Shown here: in pieces, positions 1 through 8,283 of the stretch
How positions within the stretch are numbered: position 1 is the first letter of the stretch
Layout of the letters: each line of letters opens with the position of its first letter
Assembly (NCBI GenBank): GCA_964586835.1
Contig: CAZPIC010000008.1
Span: forward strand, 1 to 64,000
DNA length: 64,000 bases
Reading direction: 5' to 3'
From: CAZLYF01 sp964586835
Lineage (GTDB): Bacteria; Bacillota; Clostridia; Christensenellales; Aristaeellaceae
Notes under the pieces: model-generated
What the model saw: the letters and a program-made list of their open reading frames with translations, nothing else
Database searches by the model: none
Told to the model about the DNA's origin: nothing
Program-made: the position numbers and the translations under genes

Positions 1-68
1 CAGGCTGAATCGTTAACTTGATGTCTGAAAAACAGGCGCAGCGCAATTAGCTCTGCTCCTTCTGCTCA

Positions 69-97
69 TTGACACCCAGATCTGTCCTGTCTATACT
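69..97 (+). promoter_or_regulatory. Sigma-A-type promoter of the PIG-L/galE unit
   Basis: TTGACA at 69-74 and TATACT at 92-97 are separated by 17 bases. This is one mismatch from the full consensus. It predicts a transcript start near 104, which favours the ATG at 133 over the one at 115 for the first gene. Confidence 0.7.
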
Positions 98-132
98 GTG
101 AACGATTTTAATGGATGGACCGGCAGGTTTTC

Positions 133-1302
133 ATGTTCAAAGCGCTCAAGGCATCCTTTCTCGTTTTCCTCCTCCTTACCCCATCCGGGGCACGGGCGAA
201 GACCGCTTTGGATCTCACAGCCGCGTGCGACATCTCCGTCACCTACAAGACTTGGGCTGCCCCTCGTATGCTCGACCGGGATTACGTAAGCTCCTGGAAG
301 GGGACAGCCGGAGATGCTACGGTGGAGGTGCACTCCCCGGATCCCTGCTTTGGTCTTTACCTCTGTTTTTCAGAAAAACCTGCTGCATGGAGGGTCCAGA
401 CACTTCAAAGCGGACATTGGGAGACCGTGTGTGAAGTGCCGGCATCCGAATTTGCACATCAGTATTGTCCCCTAGACGGGTTGAGCCACTTCCGCATTGC
501 CCCGCAGGCCCGGGCACCCCTGGGCATTACAGAACTCTTCGTGCTGGGTGAAGGTGAGATACCCCCTTGGGTCCAGCGCTGGGAATCTCCTTCAGACAAA
601 GCAGACCTTCTGCTTTTATTTGCGCACCCTGACGACGAGGTCCTTTTTTTCGGGGGAACCATTCCAACCTATGCCGGGGAACAAAAGCGTGACCTCGTTG
701 CCGCTGTCCTCTCTTGTCCTTCCTATATAAGGCGAAGTGAGCTCCTCAACAGCCTGTGGACCTGCGGTCTTCGGAGTTATCCGGTGATTGGCACCTTTTC
801 GGATCGACACAGTCTGAAGTTGGAAACCGCCTATCGTCACTTCAGCAAGTCGAAGATCGACGCCTTCATCATGGGCCTCCTTCGGGAATACCGACCAAAG
901 GTCATGGTTACCCACGACATCCATGGGGAATATGGGCACGGGATGCACCGTATCTGTGCAGATGCAGCTTTGCGTTGTGTTCCCCTCGCGGCTGATCCTA
1001 CGAAGCACGAGCGTTCTGCTGCCGCCTTTGGTCCATGGCAGGTGCAGAAACTATACCTGCACTTGTATCCAGAAAACCCCATCGTGATGGATTGGGACCA
1101 ACCACTTGCAGCATTTGACGGGCGAACCGGGTTTGAAGTCGCGCAAGAAGGTTACCAGGCGCACCGTTCTCAGCACCGCTACGCACAGTTTAGTGTTGAA
1201 CCCAGGGACAGTGCCACCAGCAGTTACCATTTTGGACTCGCGTACTCAACTGTAGGACCGGACATCGCTGCAAACGACTTCTTTGAACACCTTGATCCTT
1301 GA
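133..1302 (+). CDS. Secreted PIG-L (LmbE) family deacetylase with N-terminal beta-sandwich-like domain
   Basis: The protein begins with a hydrophobic signal peptide ending near GARA, so it is probably exported. Residues of about 25 to 145 look like a galactose-binding or F5/8-type beta-sandwich. The PIG-L catalytic domain follows, with the zinc motif AHPDDE at about residue 165 and a further histidine-rich motif, HDIHGEYGHGMH, about 120 residues later. Family members remove N-acetyl groups from sugars or sugar conjugates using zinc. Export plus a possible carbohydrate-binding module suggest action on a surface glycan; the substrate is not known. An in-frame ATG at 115 is possible but would leave a leader of only about 11 bases after the predicted transcript start. 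galE follows 21 bases downstream. Confidence 0.8.
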   Translation: MFKALKASFLVFLLLTPSGARAKTALDLTAACDISVTYKTWAAPRMLDRDYVSSWKGTAGDATVEVHSPDPCFGLYLCFSEKPAAWRVQTLQSGHWETVCEVPASEFAHQYCPLDGLSHFRIAPQARAPLGITELFVLGEGEIPPWVQRWESPSDKADLLLLFAHPDDEVLFFGGTIPTYAGEQKRDLVAAVLSCPSYIRRSELLNSLWTCGLRSYPVIGTFSDRHSLKLETAYRHFSKSKIDAFIMGLLREYRPKVMVTHDIHGEYGHGMHRICADAALRCVPLAADPTKHERSAAAFGPWQVQKLYLHLYPENPIVMDWDQPLAAFDGRTGFEVAQEGYQAHRSQHRYAQFSVEPRDSATSSYHFGLAYSTVGPDIAANDFFEHLDP

Positions 1303-1323
1303 ATGTTTTGCCGGGAGGGCTGA

Positions 1324-2406
1324 ATGAAGATCCTCGTCACCGGAGGCGCCGGGTATATCGGCTCACATACCTGTGTGTCCCTCCTCGCTTCCGGGTATAG
1401 GATCGTAGTCGCAGACGACCTTCGTAACAGCAAATATGCAGCCATCGAAAGAGTCTGGGAAATCACAGGCAAATCCTTTCCTTTTTATCGGATTGACGTA
1501 AGCGATGAGGCTGCCCTGGACGCCGTGGTTGGGCAGCATCAACCTGACTGCGCCATCCATTTCGCAGGGCTGAAGGCGGTCGGCGAATCCACAGAAAAGC
1601 CGCTGGAGTACTATACCAATAATCTGAATACAACCCTGACCCTCTGCCGCGTGATGGGGCGGCATGGGGTCAAGCGGATTATTTTCTCTTCCTCAGCGAC
1701 CGTTTACCATGCCCGAAAGAAGATGCCCTTGAAAGAAACAGCTCCATTGGGCTGCCTGAACCCTTATGGCTGGACAAAGTTGATGTGTGAGCGCATCCTG
1801 CGCGACCTGTCTGCATCCGATCCTCAGTGGTCCGCGGTGCTTTTGCGTTATTTCAATCCCATCGGCGCCCATGAGAGCGGCCTTATCGGAGAAGATCCGG
1901 AGGGAATTCCAAACAACCTCCTGCCCTTCATCACTCAAACCGCGATGGGAAGGCAGAAAGTCCTGCAAATCTATGGCAACGATTATGCAACCGAGGACGG
2001 CACCGGCGTGCGGGACTATATTCATGTCATGGATCTGGCAGAAGGTCATGTCGCAGCGCTATCCTATGCAATCCATCACAGTGGCTGTGAGGCTTTCAAC
2101 CTCGGAACCGGTGCCGGTTATAGCGTGCTTGAGATCCTGGATACCTTTGAGAGGGTCAACAGCGTCCGCGTTCCCCGTAAGTTCGCGCCGCGTCGTCCAG
2201 GCGACGCGGCGCAAATCTTCGCCGACCCCAACAAGGCAAGGAAGATGCTGGGCTGGCAGGCAAGGAAAAGCCTGGAGGAGATGTGTCGGGATTCATGGCG
2301 ATGGCAGCAGGCCAACCCCTTGGGGTATCCAGAGAATCCTCCAGACTTTTCTTCCGCGGAAAGGGTTGTTCAGCTCCTTAGTCCATCCTATCAGAGTAGG
2401 TCTTGA
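1324..2406 (+). CDS. galE: UDP-glucose 4-epimerase
   Basis: A 360-residue extended short-chain dehydrogenase. The N-terminal NAD motif GGAGYIGS, the catalytic serine in SSSATVY near residue 124, and the YxxxK pair Tyr148-Lys152 (YGWTK) are all present, as is the conserved RRPGD segment near the C-terminus. It interconverts UDP-glucose and UDP-galactose (possibly also the GlcNAc forms) in the cytoplasm, feeding surface glycans and galactose use. A strong ribosome site (GGGAGGG, 1312-1318) precedes the ATG. It probably shares the promoter at 69-97 with the deacetylase. Its 3' end overlaps the convergent foldase gene by 29 bases. Confidence 0.93.
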   Translation: MKILVTGGAGYIGSHTCVSLLASGYRIVVADDLRNSKYAAIERVWEITGKSFPFYRIDVSDEAALDAVVGQHQPDCAIHFAGLKAVGESTEKPLEYYTNNLNTTLTLCRVMGRHGVKRIIFSSSATVYHARKKMPLKETAPLGCLNPYGWTKLMCERILRDLSASDPQWSAVLLRYFNPIGAHESGLIGEDPEGIPNNLLPFITQTAMGRQKVLQIYGNDYATEDGTGVRDYIHVMDLAEGHVAALSYAIHHSGCEAFNLGTGAGYSVLEILDTFERVNSVRVPRKFAPRRPGDAAQIFADPNKARKMLGWQARKSLEEMCRDSWRWQQANPLGYPENPPDFSSAERVVQLLSPSYQSRS

Positions 2407-3739
2407 CACTTGCCTCCCCGACCCATGCGTCGCCCATCGTCCTGTACGTCTCCTCCTTTTTGGCAACCAGGAGTTCTGCTCTGATCTCTTCGTTCACTTC
2501 AACCAGAGAAACAGGACCTTCAGGAACTTCTTCGCTGAAATAAACAATGTAGAAACCGTAGATCCCCCGGGAGGGTTCACTGATATCGCCCGGAGATTGA
2601 AGGGCCATAGCTGGCGCGACAAAGGCTTCGTCGAAGTCAGTAAACCCCTCTGTGACCGCGTAGCCTCTGTCAGGCATCCCCGTATCCTCACTGTATTCAG
2701 CGACAAGGACGTCAAATGCCTCCCCCTGGGCAACACGGTCCAGGACATCGCGAACCCCAGGGTAAATCCTCTCGTAGGCCTCTTCTTCCGTTTCTGCAAG
2801 CTGCCCGCTGATCTCTTCCATCCTCGTCCGCGTCTGATTGAGTTGACTCGTCAGGTCCTGTGCGGTGTGCTCCAGGGCCTTCCTTTCCTCTTCCGGCAGG
2901 TCTTCCCCAGACAGTGCCACGTCGTTTTCTATTATTTTGCTTGACACGCTGTCCATTTCTCCCGTAACCGTGTTCAGCTGTTCGTTCAGTTCGTCCATGG
3001 CTTCGCGGTCTTCCGGTAGAAACTTAACGAGCACCTGTTTGACAAGACGGTAGCCTGTCGGAGCATAGTATACGGTTTTGCCGGCGTTGACGTCGCTTCC
3101 ATACGCGTTGCGATCGCTTTCGTATCTGGCCCTTGCGTCTTCAACCCTTGTGTCAAACTCAAGTTTTACTTCCTCATCGCTGACTGTGATTTCTTCTGTA
3201 GCATGGAGCTCCAGTTTTTCCAGGAGTTTTTCTTCCCTTACCTGGAATTCGATCGCAAGTCGCGTTATCCCCAGAGAAGATGCTTTTCCTTCTACAGCGT
3301 CTTCAAGCTCTTTTCCCTCAAGGATGGTTTCCTCGAAGAACTGTGTTTGGATCTGTTCCAAGTTATCCTTATATATGGAATCAGTTTTCTCTTCCACACT
3401 TTTCCTTTCAGTCTCCGTCAGCTCATCAAGACCGAACTCTTCTGCTTTCTGTAATAGAACCATGTGGCGCACGGTGTTCTCCAGCGCGTCCTCAAGAACC
3501 TGTTCTCTGTCCACGTTGATGCTGCTGACAAGGCCGTATTGCTGATACAGTTGCTGCATGTAGTATTCATTATTAAGAGCGTTGTTGTAAATGACAGAAA
3601 AGCTTTGCTTGTCCATAGTGTTTCCGTTGACATCCACAATCACCTGTCTGGCGTCTACCAGCGGATCCTTGACAATCAGAGAGCAGCCGCTCAGCAGGAG
3701 AACGGCAGCGAACAAAACAGGCAGCACGGTTTTTTTCAT
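2378..3739 (-). CDS. PrsA/SurA-like peptidyl-prolyl isomerase lipoprotein with inserted coiled coil
   Basis: The N-terminus is a lipoprotein signal with lipobox LSGC (Cys19), so the mature protein should be anchored on the outer face of the membrane. Residues of about 30 to 225 form the charged helical chaperone region typical of PrsA and SurA. The parvulin (PpiC) domain starts with the strand GYRLVKQVLVKF (about 229-240) and resumes at about 321 with the segment from AYERIYPGV to YGFYIVYF. Between them lie roughly 80 residues of heptad-like, charged sequence that look like a coiled-coil hairpin, an uncommon position for an insertion. The expected role is folding of secreted proteins. It has its own promoter (3811-3839). 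Confidence 0.82.
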   Translation of the reverse strand: MKKTVLPVLFAAVLLLSGCSLIVKDPLVDARQVIVDVNGNTMDKQSFSVIYNNALNNEYYMQQLYQQYGLVSSINVDREQVLEDALENTVRHMVLLQKAEEFGLDELTETERKSVEEKTDSIYKDNLEQIQTQFFEETILEGKELEDAVEGKASSLGITRLAIEFQVREEKLLEKLELHATEEITVSDEEVKLEFDTRVEDARARYESDRNAYGSDVNAGKTVYYAPTGYRLVKQVLVKFLPEDREAMDELNEQLNTVTGEMDSVSSKIIENDVALSGEDLPEEERKALEHTAQDLTSQLNQTRTRMEEISGQLAETEEEAYERIYPGVRDVLDRVAQGEAFDVLVAEYSEDTGMPDRGYAVTEGFTDFDEAFVAPAMALQSPGDISEPSRGIYGFYIVYFSEEVPEGPVSLVEVNEEIRAELLVAKKEETYRTMGDAWVGEASVKTYSDRMD

Positions 3740-3810
3740 TGGGAACTCTCTCTTTCCTGGTCTTCATCCTGCGCAGGTACCGCGCAGGCGGCCCCACAAA
3801 GACAAAGCAC

Positions 3811-3839
3811 ATTATACCGCCACGCCTCTTTGCTAGCAA
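3811..3839 (-). promoter_or_regulatory. Promoter of the foldase lipoprotein gene
   Basis: On the minus strand TTGCTA (complement of 3834-3839) and a perfect TATAAT (complement of 3811-3816) are separated by 17 bases. The predicted start is about 65 bases upstream of the ATG at 3739. Confidence 0.6.
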
Positions 3840-3981
3840 GCGCGACTGCCCGGAAAAGGCGGCTTCCTCTTGACAGAGCCATCCCTCTGGTGACAGACTC
3901 AAGCAGAACCTATTCCGATCGGTTCCTAAGTAGGGTCGTCCTCCATCTATGGCTTCCCTTGATGGAAGGAGTGCTGTGTTG

Positions 3982-4320
3982 ATGGCAAAAATTCTTTACA
4001 GGATCCAAACAAAGAGGGTGCCCGTAGTGGTCGTTGTCGCTTTTGCCTTTTTGATTGTTGCTGTCGGCAGTATGGTTATACGAAGGATTGATTGGAGCAT
4101 AGGTCGTCTGAAAAACATCGTTGCAGAAGCTGAGTACACCTTGGCCCTTCAACAGAAGGAAGTCTCAGAGCTGGCCTCCAAACTTCAGTTGTCTGAGACA
4201 GATGACTTCATTGCCAGCGAAGCGCGAACCAAATATGGATATCTTGCGGAAGGCGAGATCCGCTTTATCGTCCTAAACCCAGAAGCCCTTCAGGACAGCC
4301 TCACACTCTCCGACCCATGA
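3982..4320 (+). CDS. divIC: Septum formation initiator, DivIC/FtsB family
   Basis: A 112-residue protein with a short basic N-terminus, one transmembrane helix (about residues 12-30, VPVVVVVAFAFLIVAVGSMV) and a following coiled coil of about 40 residues. This is the bitopic layout of DivIC/FtsB, which links FtsL and DivIB in the divisome. The C-terminal part (EARTKYGYLAEGEIRFI) matches the family's short conserved tail. The ATG at 3982 is chosen because GGAAGGAG lies 10 bases upstream; the upstream in-frame ATG at 3949 has no such site. Its stop overlaps the ppx start by four bases (ATGA), so the two are translationally coupled. Confidence 0.82.
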   Translation: MAKILYRIQTKRVPVVVVVAFAFLIVAVGSMVIRRIDWSIGRLKNIVAEAEYTLALQQKEVSELASKLQLSETDDFIASEARTKYGYLAEGEIRFIVLNPEALQDSLTLSDP

Positions 4321-5225
4321 GCGTTTCTCGCGCGGCAGCAATCGCGATAGGTTCCAATTCAACCAGGATGCTGACGGCAGATCTGGACGGATGTCTGTCA
4401 CGCCCCGTCCGAGGGAGGATAGAAACAAAACTGCTATTGTTCGCAGGGGAAGGGAACCCCCTTTCCGACAGGGCCATTGACCAGTGTACGCGCGCGGTTT
4501 TCCTGCTTTCCGCGACAGCACGGAGAGAAGTAGCAGAAAAAACTTACGTCTTTGCGACAAGTGCAGTGCGCGATGCCGCCAATGCCTGTAGCCTCAGTCA
4601 TGCGCTACTATCCGTTTGTGGTCTGCCTTTGCAGGTGATCGACGGACCGGAAGAAGCTGAACTCTCCTATCTTGGCGCCACCTGCCTGTCCCACAGCACT
4701 GGAGAAAGAGGCGTCATGGATATCGGTGGCGGCTCCACAGAGCTGATCACAGGCCAATGTGACAAGATGTTGGCTGTCTCAAGCATTCAGATAGGGGCCA
4801 CACGCCTATATGGAAGAAATCCCATTAACAGCGTCAAAGACCTACGTGCAGCACGAAAGGAAGCAAACTCCCTTCTTTCCGGGAAACTTCCCAAACCCTT
4901 ATCCTCCCGTGGAGAATGGACTCTAGTCGGAGGGACCGGCACTGCGCTGATCAGGATATGCCAAGGTCTATCCGCGGGGGAGCCTTTTCCCGACGGTAGT
5001 TCCTTCAGTTTTGATGAAGCGCATGACTGGCTTCATGTCATCGCAGAGACGCCTCCCGACCGTCGGAGCGAGATCCCAGGCTTTCCGACCGGGCGTGAAC
5101 ATATTCTTCCAACCGGGCTTATGATACTGACCTCTACCATGGCTATGATGCAGATTAAAAAAATGAGAGTCACTGAGCGCAACAACACAGACGGTTTTCT
5201 ATACAGATTGTCTGAAAAGAGCTGA
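4317..5225 (+). CDS. ppx: Ppx/GppA family exopolyphosphatase / pppGpp phosphohydrolase
   Basis: A 302-residue ASKHA-fold phosphatase. Visible family motifs are the N-terminal phosphate loop IAIGSNSTRM, the VFATSAVRDA segment, the DGPEEAELSYLGA segment and the glycine-rich second phosphate loop MDIGGGSTELI. Members hydrolyse terminal phosphates of polyphosphate or of pppGpp. At about 300 residues it is the short form without the C-terminal HD domain. It is coupled to divIC by an ATGA overlap, a pairing also found in other Bacillota. Polyphosphate versus pppGpp preference cannot be told from sequence. Confidence 0.88.
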   Translation: MSVSRAAAIAIGSNSTRMLTADLDGCLSRPVRGRIETKLLLFAGEGNPLSDRAIDQCTRAVFLLSATARREVAEKTYVFATSAVRDAANACSLSHALLSVCGLPLQVIDGPEEAELSYLGATCLSHSTGERGVMDIGGGSTELITGQCDKMLAVSSIQIGATRLYGRNPINSVKDLRAARKEANSLLSGKLPKPLSSRGEWTLVGGTGTALIRICQGLSAGEPFPDGSSFSFDEAHDWLHVIAETPPDRRSEIPGFPTGREHILPTGLMILTSTMAMMQIKKMRVTERNNTDGFLYRLSEKS

Positions 5226-5248
5226 TCCAAGGGTAGTCGTCGTGTCTC

Positions 5249-5791
5249 TCAGCTTTCGTTCTCTATGATAACCTGACAGGTCTTCATCGCATCAAGCGCT
5301 GTTTGATGCCCTTTTTCGGATGCTCCTGCACAGCAAGAGGCATCTACACGAATCTCTGCTTCGGGAAGACAAGCCTTAAGGATGAGAGCGTTGCTGATCA
5401 CACACATGTCCGTACAAAGCCCGATCAGGGTGACTGACCGGATAGGTTCCCGTCTGTTCTCCTCTATGAGTCGCTGGCCCAAAGCAATAGAGCCAAGGCA
5501 TCCCTTTTCGATCACAAGCCTACGCCTGTCCTCCCCCAACGCATCACAGAGCATCCATCCTTTGCTTCCCCGAAGACAGTGTAATATCGGAAGCATCTTC
5601 CCTTCCTGTGTGTCCAGATAGTCCTCTTCGTGCGTATCCTTCGTAAAGTACACCCTCCCCCTGAAGGCAGCGATGCGCTTGGCGACGGACGGGACAATTT
5701 CTTCTGCCTCAACAGATCCCAACGGTCCTGTTATAAAATCATTCTGCATGTCTACAACAACTAAGATATCCTGCATTTTTTCCTGTGACAT
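5249..5791 (-). CDS. Isochorismatase-family cysteine hydrolase (nicotinamidase-like)
   Basis: About 180 residues with the family triad: Asp in VVVDMQNDF near the N-terminus, a Lys in the EKGCLGS segment, and the nucleophilic Cys in GLCTDMCV. The SKGW and TKDTHEEDY segments also fit. Related enzymes deamidate nicotinamide or hydrolyse small amides; the substrate here is not settled. Several start codons are possible (GTG 5803, ATG 5791, ATG 5776); the conserved core begins just after 5776, which has an AGGA five bases upstream. It stands alone on the minus strand, convergent with ppx and divergent from nagB. Confidence 0.78.
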   Translation of the reverse strand: MSQEKMQDILVVVDMQNDFITGPLGSVEAEEIVPSVAKRIAAFRGRVYFTKDTHEEDYLDTQEGKMLPILHCLRGSKGWMLCDALGEDRRRLVIEKGCLGSIALGQRLIEENRREPIRSVTLIGLCTDMCVISNALILKACLPEAEIRVDASCCAGASEKGHQTALDAMKTCQVIIENES

Positions 5792-5877
5792 TCCGCTGCA
5801 CACCTTCCTGTTGCTCTACGGACGTGCTGTTTTTCCAAGTACACATTGGAAAGTATAACATATGAGAGTGGTCTCTG

Positions 5878-5906
5878 TGTACCGAATTCCCCAGGCATGC
5901 TATACT
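5878..5906 (+). promoter_or_regulatory. Extended -10 promoter of nagB
   Basis: TGCTATACT at 5898-5906 is an extended -10 element. The -35 position (TGTACC, 5878-5883) is poor. The predicted start near 5913 leaves a leader of about 24 bases with the ribosome site AGGGAG at 5921-5926. Confidence 0.5.
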
Positions 5907-5936
5907 GTCAAAAAACCCGAAGGGAGATTTCCAGAT

Positions 5937-6656
5937 ATGATTGTACGTGTCCTTGACACCGAAGAGCTCGCCTGTGAACTCGCGGCTATGCTGTTTGCCA
6001 GTCAACTTGCGAAAAAACCCTGCAGCGTTCTTAGCTTTGCCACAGGATCGACGCCCATTGCTGTATACCGCTTACTTACGCAATGGCATCGACAAGGATT
6101 GATCGATTTCTCCCACAGCGTCAGTTTCAATCTTGACGAATATGTTGGCCTTGCTCCGGAACATCCCTGCAGTTATAGATCGTTCATGGAAGAGCATCTA
6201 TTCAGGCATGTCAACCTAAAAGCTACCTCACTGCCAAACGGAGTCGCCGACGACCTCGCTGCCGAATGCAGCCGCTACGACTCTGCCATAGCGGACGCAG
6301 GAGGCATCGACTTGCAGTTGCTTGGCATTGGGCTAAACGGACATATAGGTTTCAACGAACCCGCAAGCACTTTTTCTAAAGGCACGAACGTTGTTTCCCT
6401 TTCGCCGGATACGATCAGCGCAAATAAGCGTTTTTTTCCACAGGAGAAAGACGTTCCACAAAAAGCCATCACGATGGGTATTGGCAGCATCCTATCAGCT
6501 CAATCCATCGTTCTTCTGGCCCTCGGATCAAAGAAGGCACCTATCCTGCGTAAAATGATGAGAGGAGAAATCGATCCGGAACTGCCTGCCAGTATCCTGC
6601 ATATGCACAAAGATGTGACCGTTCTTTTAGACAGAGCATCCGCAGCGGATCTGTGA
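5937..6656 (+). CDS. nagB: Glucosamine-6-phosphate deaminase
   Basis: A 239-residue NagB-type enzyme, with ATGSTPIAVY (substrate phosphate loop), FNLDEYVGL and GIGLNGHIGFNEP as characteristic motifs, including the catalytic Asp and His regions. It converts glucosamine 6-phosphate to fructose 6-phosphate and ammonia, the entry of amino sugars into glycolysis. The frame is open upstream to 5862, but the ATG at 5937 has AGGGAG at the right distance and matches the family's start. No nagA is nearby. The long gap after it holds the candidate replication origin. Confidence 0.9.
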   Translation: MIVRVLDTEELACELAAMLFASQLAKKPCSVLSFATGSTPIAVYRLLTQWHRQGLIDFSHSVSFNLDEYVGLAPEHPCSYRSFMEEHLFRHVNLKATSLPNGVADDLAAECSRYDSAIADAGGIDLQLLGIGLNGHIGFNEPASTFSKGTNVVSLSPDTISANKRFFPQEKDVPQKAITMGIGSILSAQSIVLLALGSKKAPILRKMMRGEIDPELPASILHMHKDVTVLLDRASAADL

Positions 6657-6726
6657 TTTATTTGTGAATGAAAAAGACAACATCAACGATGAAGAAGACA
6701 ACACCACGGTCTTTTCCTCACAGACC

Positions 6727-7020
6727 TGTGGAAAGAGCCTTTGTGGGCGTTGTGGAAGAGCTTCTTTTTCTACTCAATCCGGGTAGTCTATGTTGTTTTT
6801 TCTCCTTATCAGGAGAGACATAGCGCCCTTATATTCACGCATTATGCGCAATTTTTAAAATAAAGACCGCTCCACACACAGCTATTTTCCACAAGAGATC
6901 AATGTTTTTCAACAGTGTTTCCTCACGAAGTTTCCCGGTCAGATTGACTAAAACGATGCTTTCCACTGTTTCCACAGCTCCTACTGCTACTACAACTCTT
7001 CTTTCTACTACTGCTGTTAT
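6727..7020 (+). other. oriC: Candidate chromosomal replication origin (degenerate DnaA boxes plus DnaA-trio array)
   Basis: DnaA-box-like nonamers related to TTATCCACA occur at 6727-6735 and 6751-6759 (minus strand), 6885-6893 (TTTTCCACA, one mismatch), 6906-6914 and 6968-6976 (GTTTCCACA). An AT-rich tract lies at about 6828-6865. Immediately after the last box comes GCTC and then about 40 bases of CTA/CTG/CTC/TTC-type triplets (6981-7020), which on the other strand read as TAG/CAG/GAG repeats. Box, GC-rich step, then trinucleotides is the layout of the basal unwinding element of B. subtilis, where it lies in front of dnaN. dnaN starts 31 bases further on; two parS sites follow. dnaA is not adjacent. 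Confidence 0.68.
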
Positions 7021-7051
7021 CGCGGCCAACGCTGCTCAAAGGAGTGGTCTA

Positions 7052-8164
7052 ATGCATTTTAGAATCAACGCAAACGACATCAATCATGGAATGAGCCTCG
7101 TTTCCAGAGCGCTCCCCCTGCGCCCAACGAACCCTGTGTTCGATGGCGTGTATGTAGAGACAATCGATGAAGGAATACAGCTTACCTGTACCAATGGTGA
7201 ACTTACCATAAAAAGCATTGTTCCAGCCTCTGTTCTTGAAGAGGGCCGTTCGCTGCTGCCAGCCAAGCTTCTGGGAGAACTTGCGCGCAAGCTGGAAGGG
7301 GATCTCGACGTTGTAGTGGACGAAAGAGCGCGGGCGGTGATTAAAGGCATGGGCAGCAACACGACCATGATGTGCTTGGATGCCGAAGGCTTTCCCGACA
7401 TTCGGGACGTTGAAGGGGAAAACCGGTGCGAGTTTCCACAGAATAGTTTTCGGGAAGCCATCGGCCGCGTTATTTTTGCTGTTTCGGTCGACGACAGTAA
7501 AAAAATTCTGACAGGATGTCTTATGGAAACCTACAGAGAAGAGACACGTCTTGTATGCCTTGACGGTTTCCGCCTGGCGCTTCAGCGTATTTATGTCAAG
7601 CATGAAGTTCCAGAAGACCGCGAATCGATATCAGCGGTGATTCCTGGAAGCGTAATCGGTGAAATTGGTCGCATGCTTTCCGACAACGATGAGCCTGTTC
7701 GCCTTGTAGTCAGCGCTTCACATATGATGGCCGCATTTGAGCAAACAAAAGTCTATGCACCGCTGATTATTGGTGAATATATCAATTACAAGCAGATCCT
7801 GCCTGCTACCTGGATGACGGCACTCAGAGTCAACAGACATTCCTTTATCGGTGCGATAGAGAGGGCTGCGCTCATGGCGCGGGAGGGAAAGAACAATCTT
7901 CTCAAGCTTCGTATAGGCGAAGAAGGTCTGTTTATCACAGCTAATGCAGAGCGGGGAGCGGTACTTGAAAATTTGGATATAGACTTTGAGGGAAGTCCGC
8001 TGGAGATTGCTTTCAACGCAAAGTACTTGACGGATGTGATCAGAACCATAGACACGACGGACATCAGCATGCGCTTCAATAGCAACGTCAGCCCTTGTGT
8101 TATTTGTCCGGTAACGGGAAACCAGTATACTTATCTTGTACTGCCGGTCAGAGTAGCGGATTGA
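7052..8164 (+). CDS. dnaN: DNA polymerase III beta subunit (sliding clamp)
   Basis: A 370-residue protein of the normal DnaN length with three repeated clamp domains. It begins MHFRINANDINHGMSLVSRALP and ends YLVLPVRV, the typical C-terminal strand of the clamp. It tethers polymerase III to DNA and is the docking platform for repair and initiation-control proteins. The frame is open for 50 codons upstream, but that stretch is low-complexity Ser/Thr/Ala produced by the origin repeats. AAAGGAG at 7038-7044 supports the ATG at 7052. nagB, not dnaA, is upstream. Confidence 0.95.
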   Translation: MHFRINANDINHGMSLVSRALPLRPTNPVFDGVYVETIDEGIQLTCTNGELTIKSIVPASVLEEGRSLLPAKLLGELARKLEGDLDVVVDERARAVIKGMGSNTTMMCLDAEGFPDIRDVEGENRCEFPQNSFREAIGRVIFAVSVDDSKKILTGCLMETYREETRLVCLDGFRLALQRIYVKHEVPEDRESISAVIPGSVIGEIGRMLSDNDEPVRLVVSASHMMAAFEQTKVYAPLIIGEYINYKQILPATWMTALRVNRHSFIGAIERAALMAREGKNNLLKLRIGEEGLFITANAERGAVLENLDIDFEGSPLEIAFNAKYLTDVIRTIDTTDISMRFNSNVSPCVICPVTGNQYTYLVLPVRVAD

Positions 8165-8165
8165 A

Positions 8166-8183
8166 CTCTTTCTCAATAAAGAG
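8166..8183 (+). terminator. Weak hairpin after dnaN
   Basis: CTCTTT and AAAGAG pair perfectly over six bases around a six-base loop, directly after the dnaN stop. The following bases (CGTTTGT) are only mildly T-rich, so termination would be partial at best. Confidence 0.3.
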
Positions 8184-8222
8184 CGTTTGTCGGGCGAAAA
8201 AACACACATACGAAGGGAGATA

Positions 8223-8238
8223 TGTTTCACGTGAAACA
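8223..8238. promoter_or_regulatory. parS: parS centromere-like site 1 (ParB/Spo0J binding)
   Basis: TGTTTCACGTGAAACA is a perfect 16-base palindrome and matches the ParB-binding consensus TGTTNCACGTGAAACA. It lies between dnaN and ilvE, about 1.2 kb from the candidate origin. Such sites load ParB and condensin near origins. Confidence 0.9.
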
Positions 8239-8283
8239 TTCGCAAAAGATTCACCCTGCTGCTGTGGTCCGAAGGAGAGAGGA

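Noticed and set aside
2185..2212. Eleven-pair perfect hairpin inside galE
   Set aside because: It lies in codons for the conserved RRPGDAA segment, so it is most simply a by-product of coding constraint.
1787..2944. 385-codon frame on the plus strand across galE and the foldase gene
   Set aside because: It is a shadow frame of two well-supported genes and has no domain of its own.
6800..6815. TCTCCT/AGGAGA hairpin as a nagB terminator
   Set aside because: The T-run precedes the hairpin instead of following it, on either strand the arrangement is wrong for a Rho-independent stop.
6902..7051. Fifty-codon N-terminal extension of DnaN
   Set aside because: The extension is Ser/Thr/Ala low-complexity produced by the triplet repeats, no clamp has it, and AAAGGAG supports the ATG at 7052.
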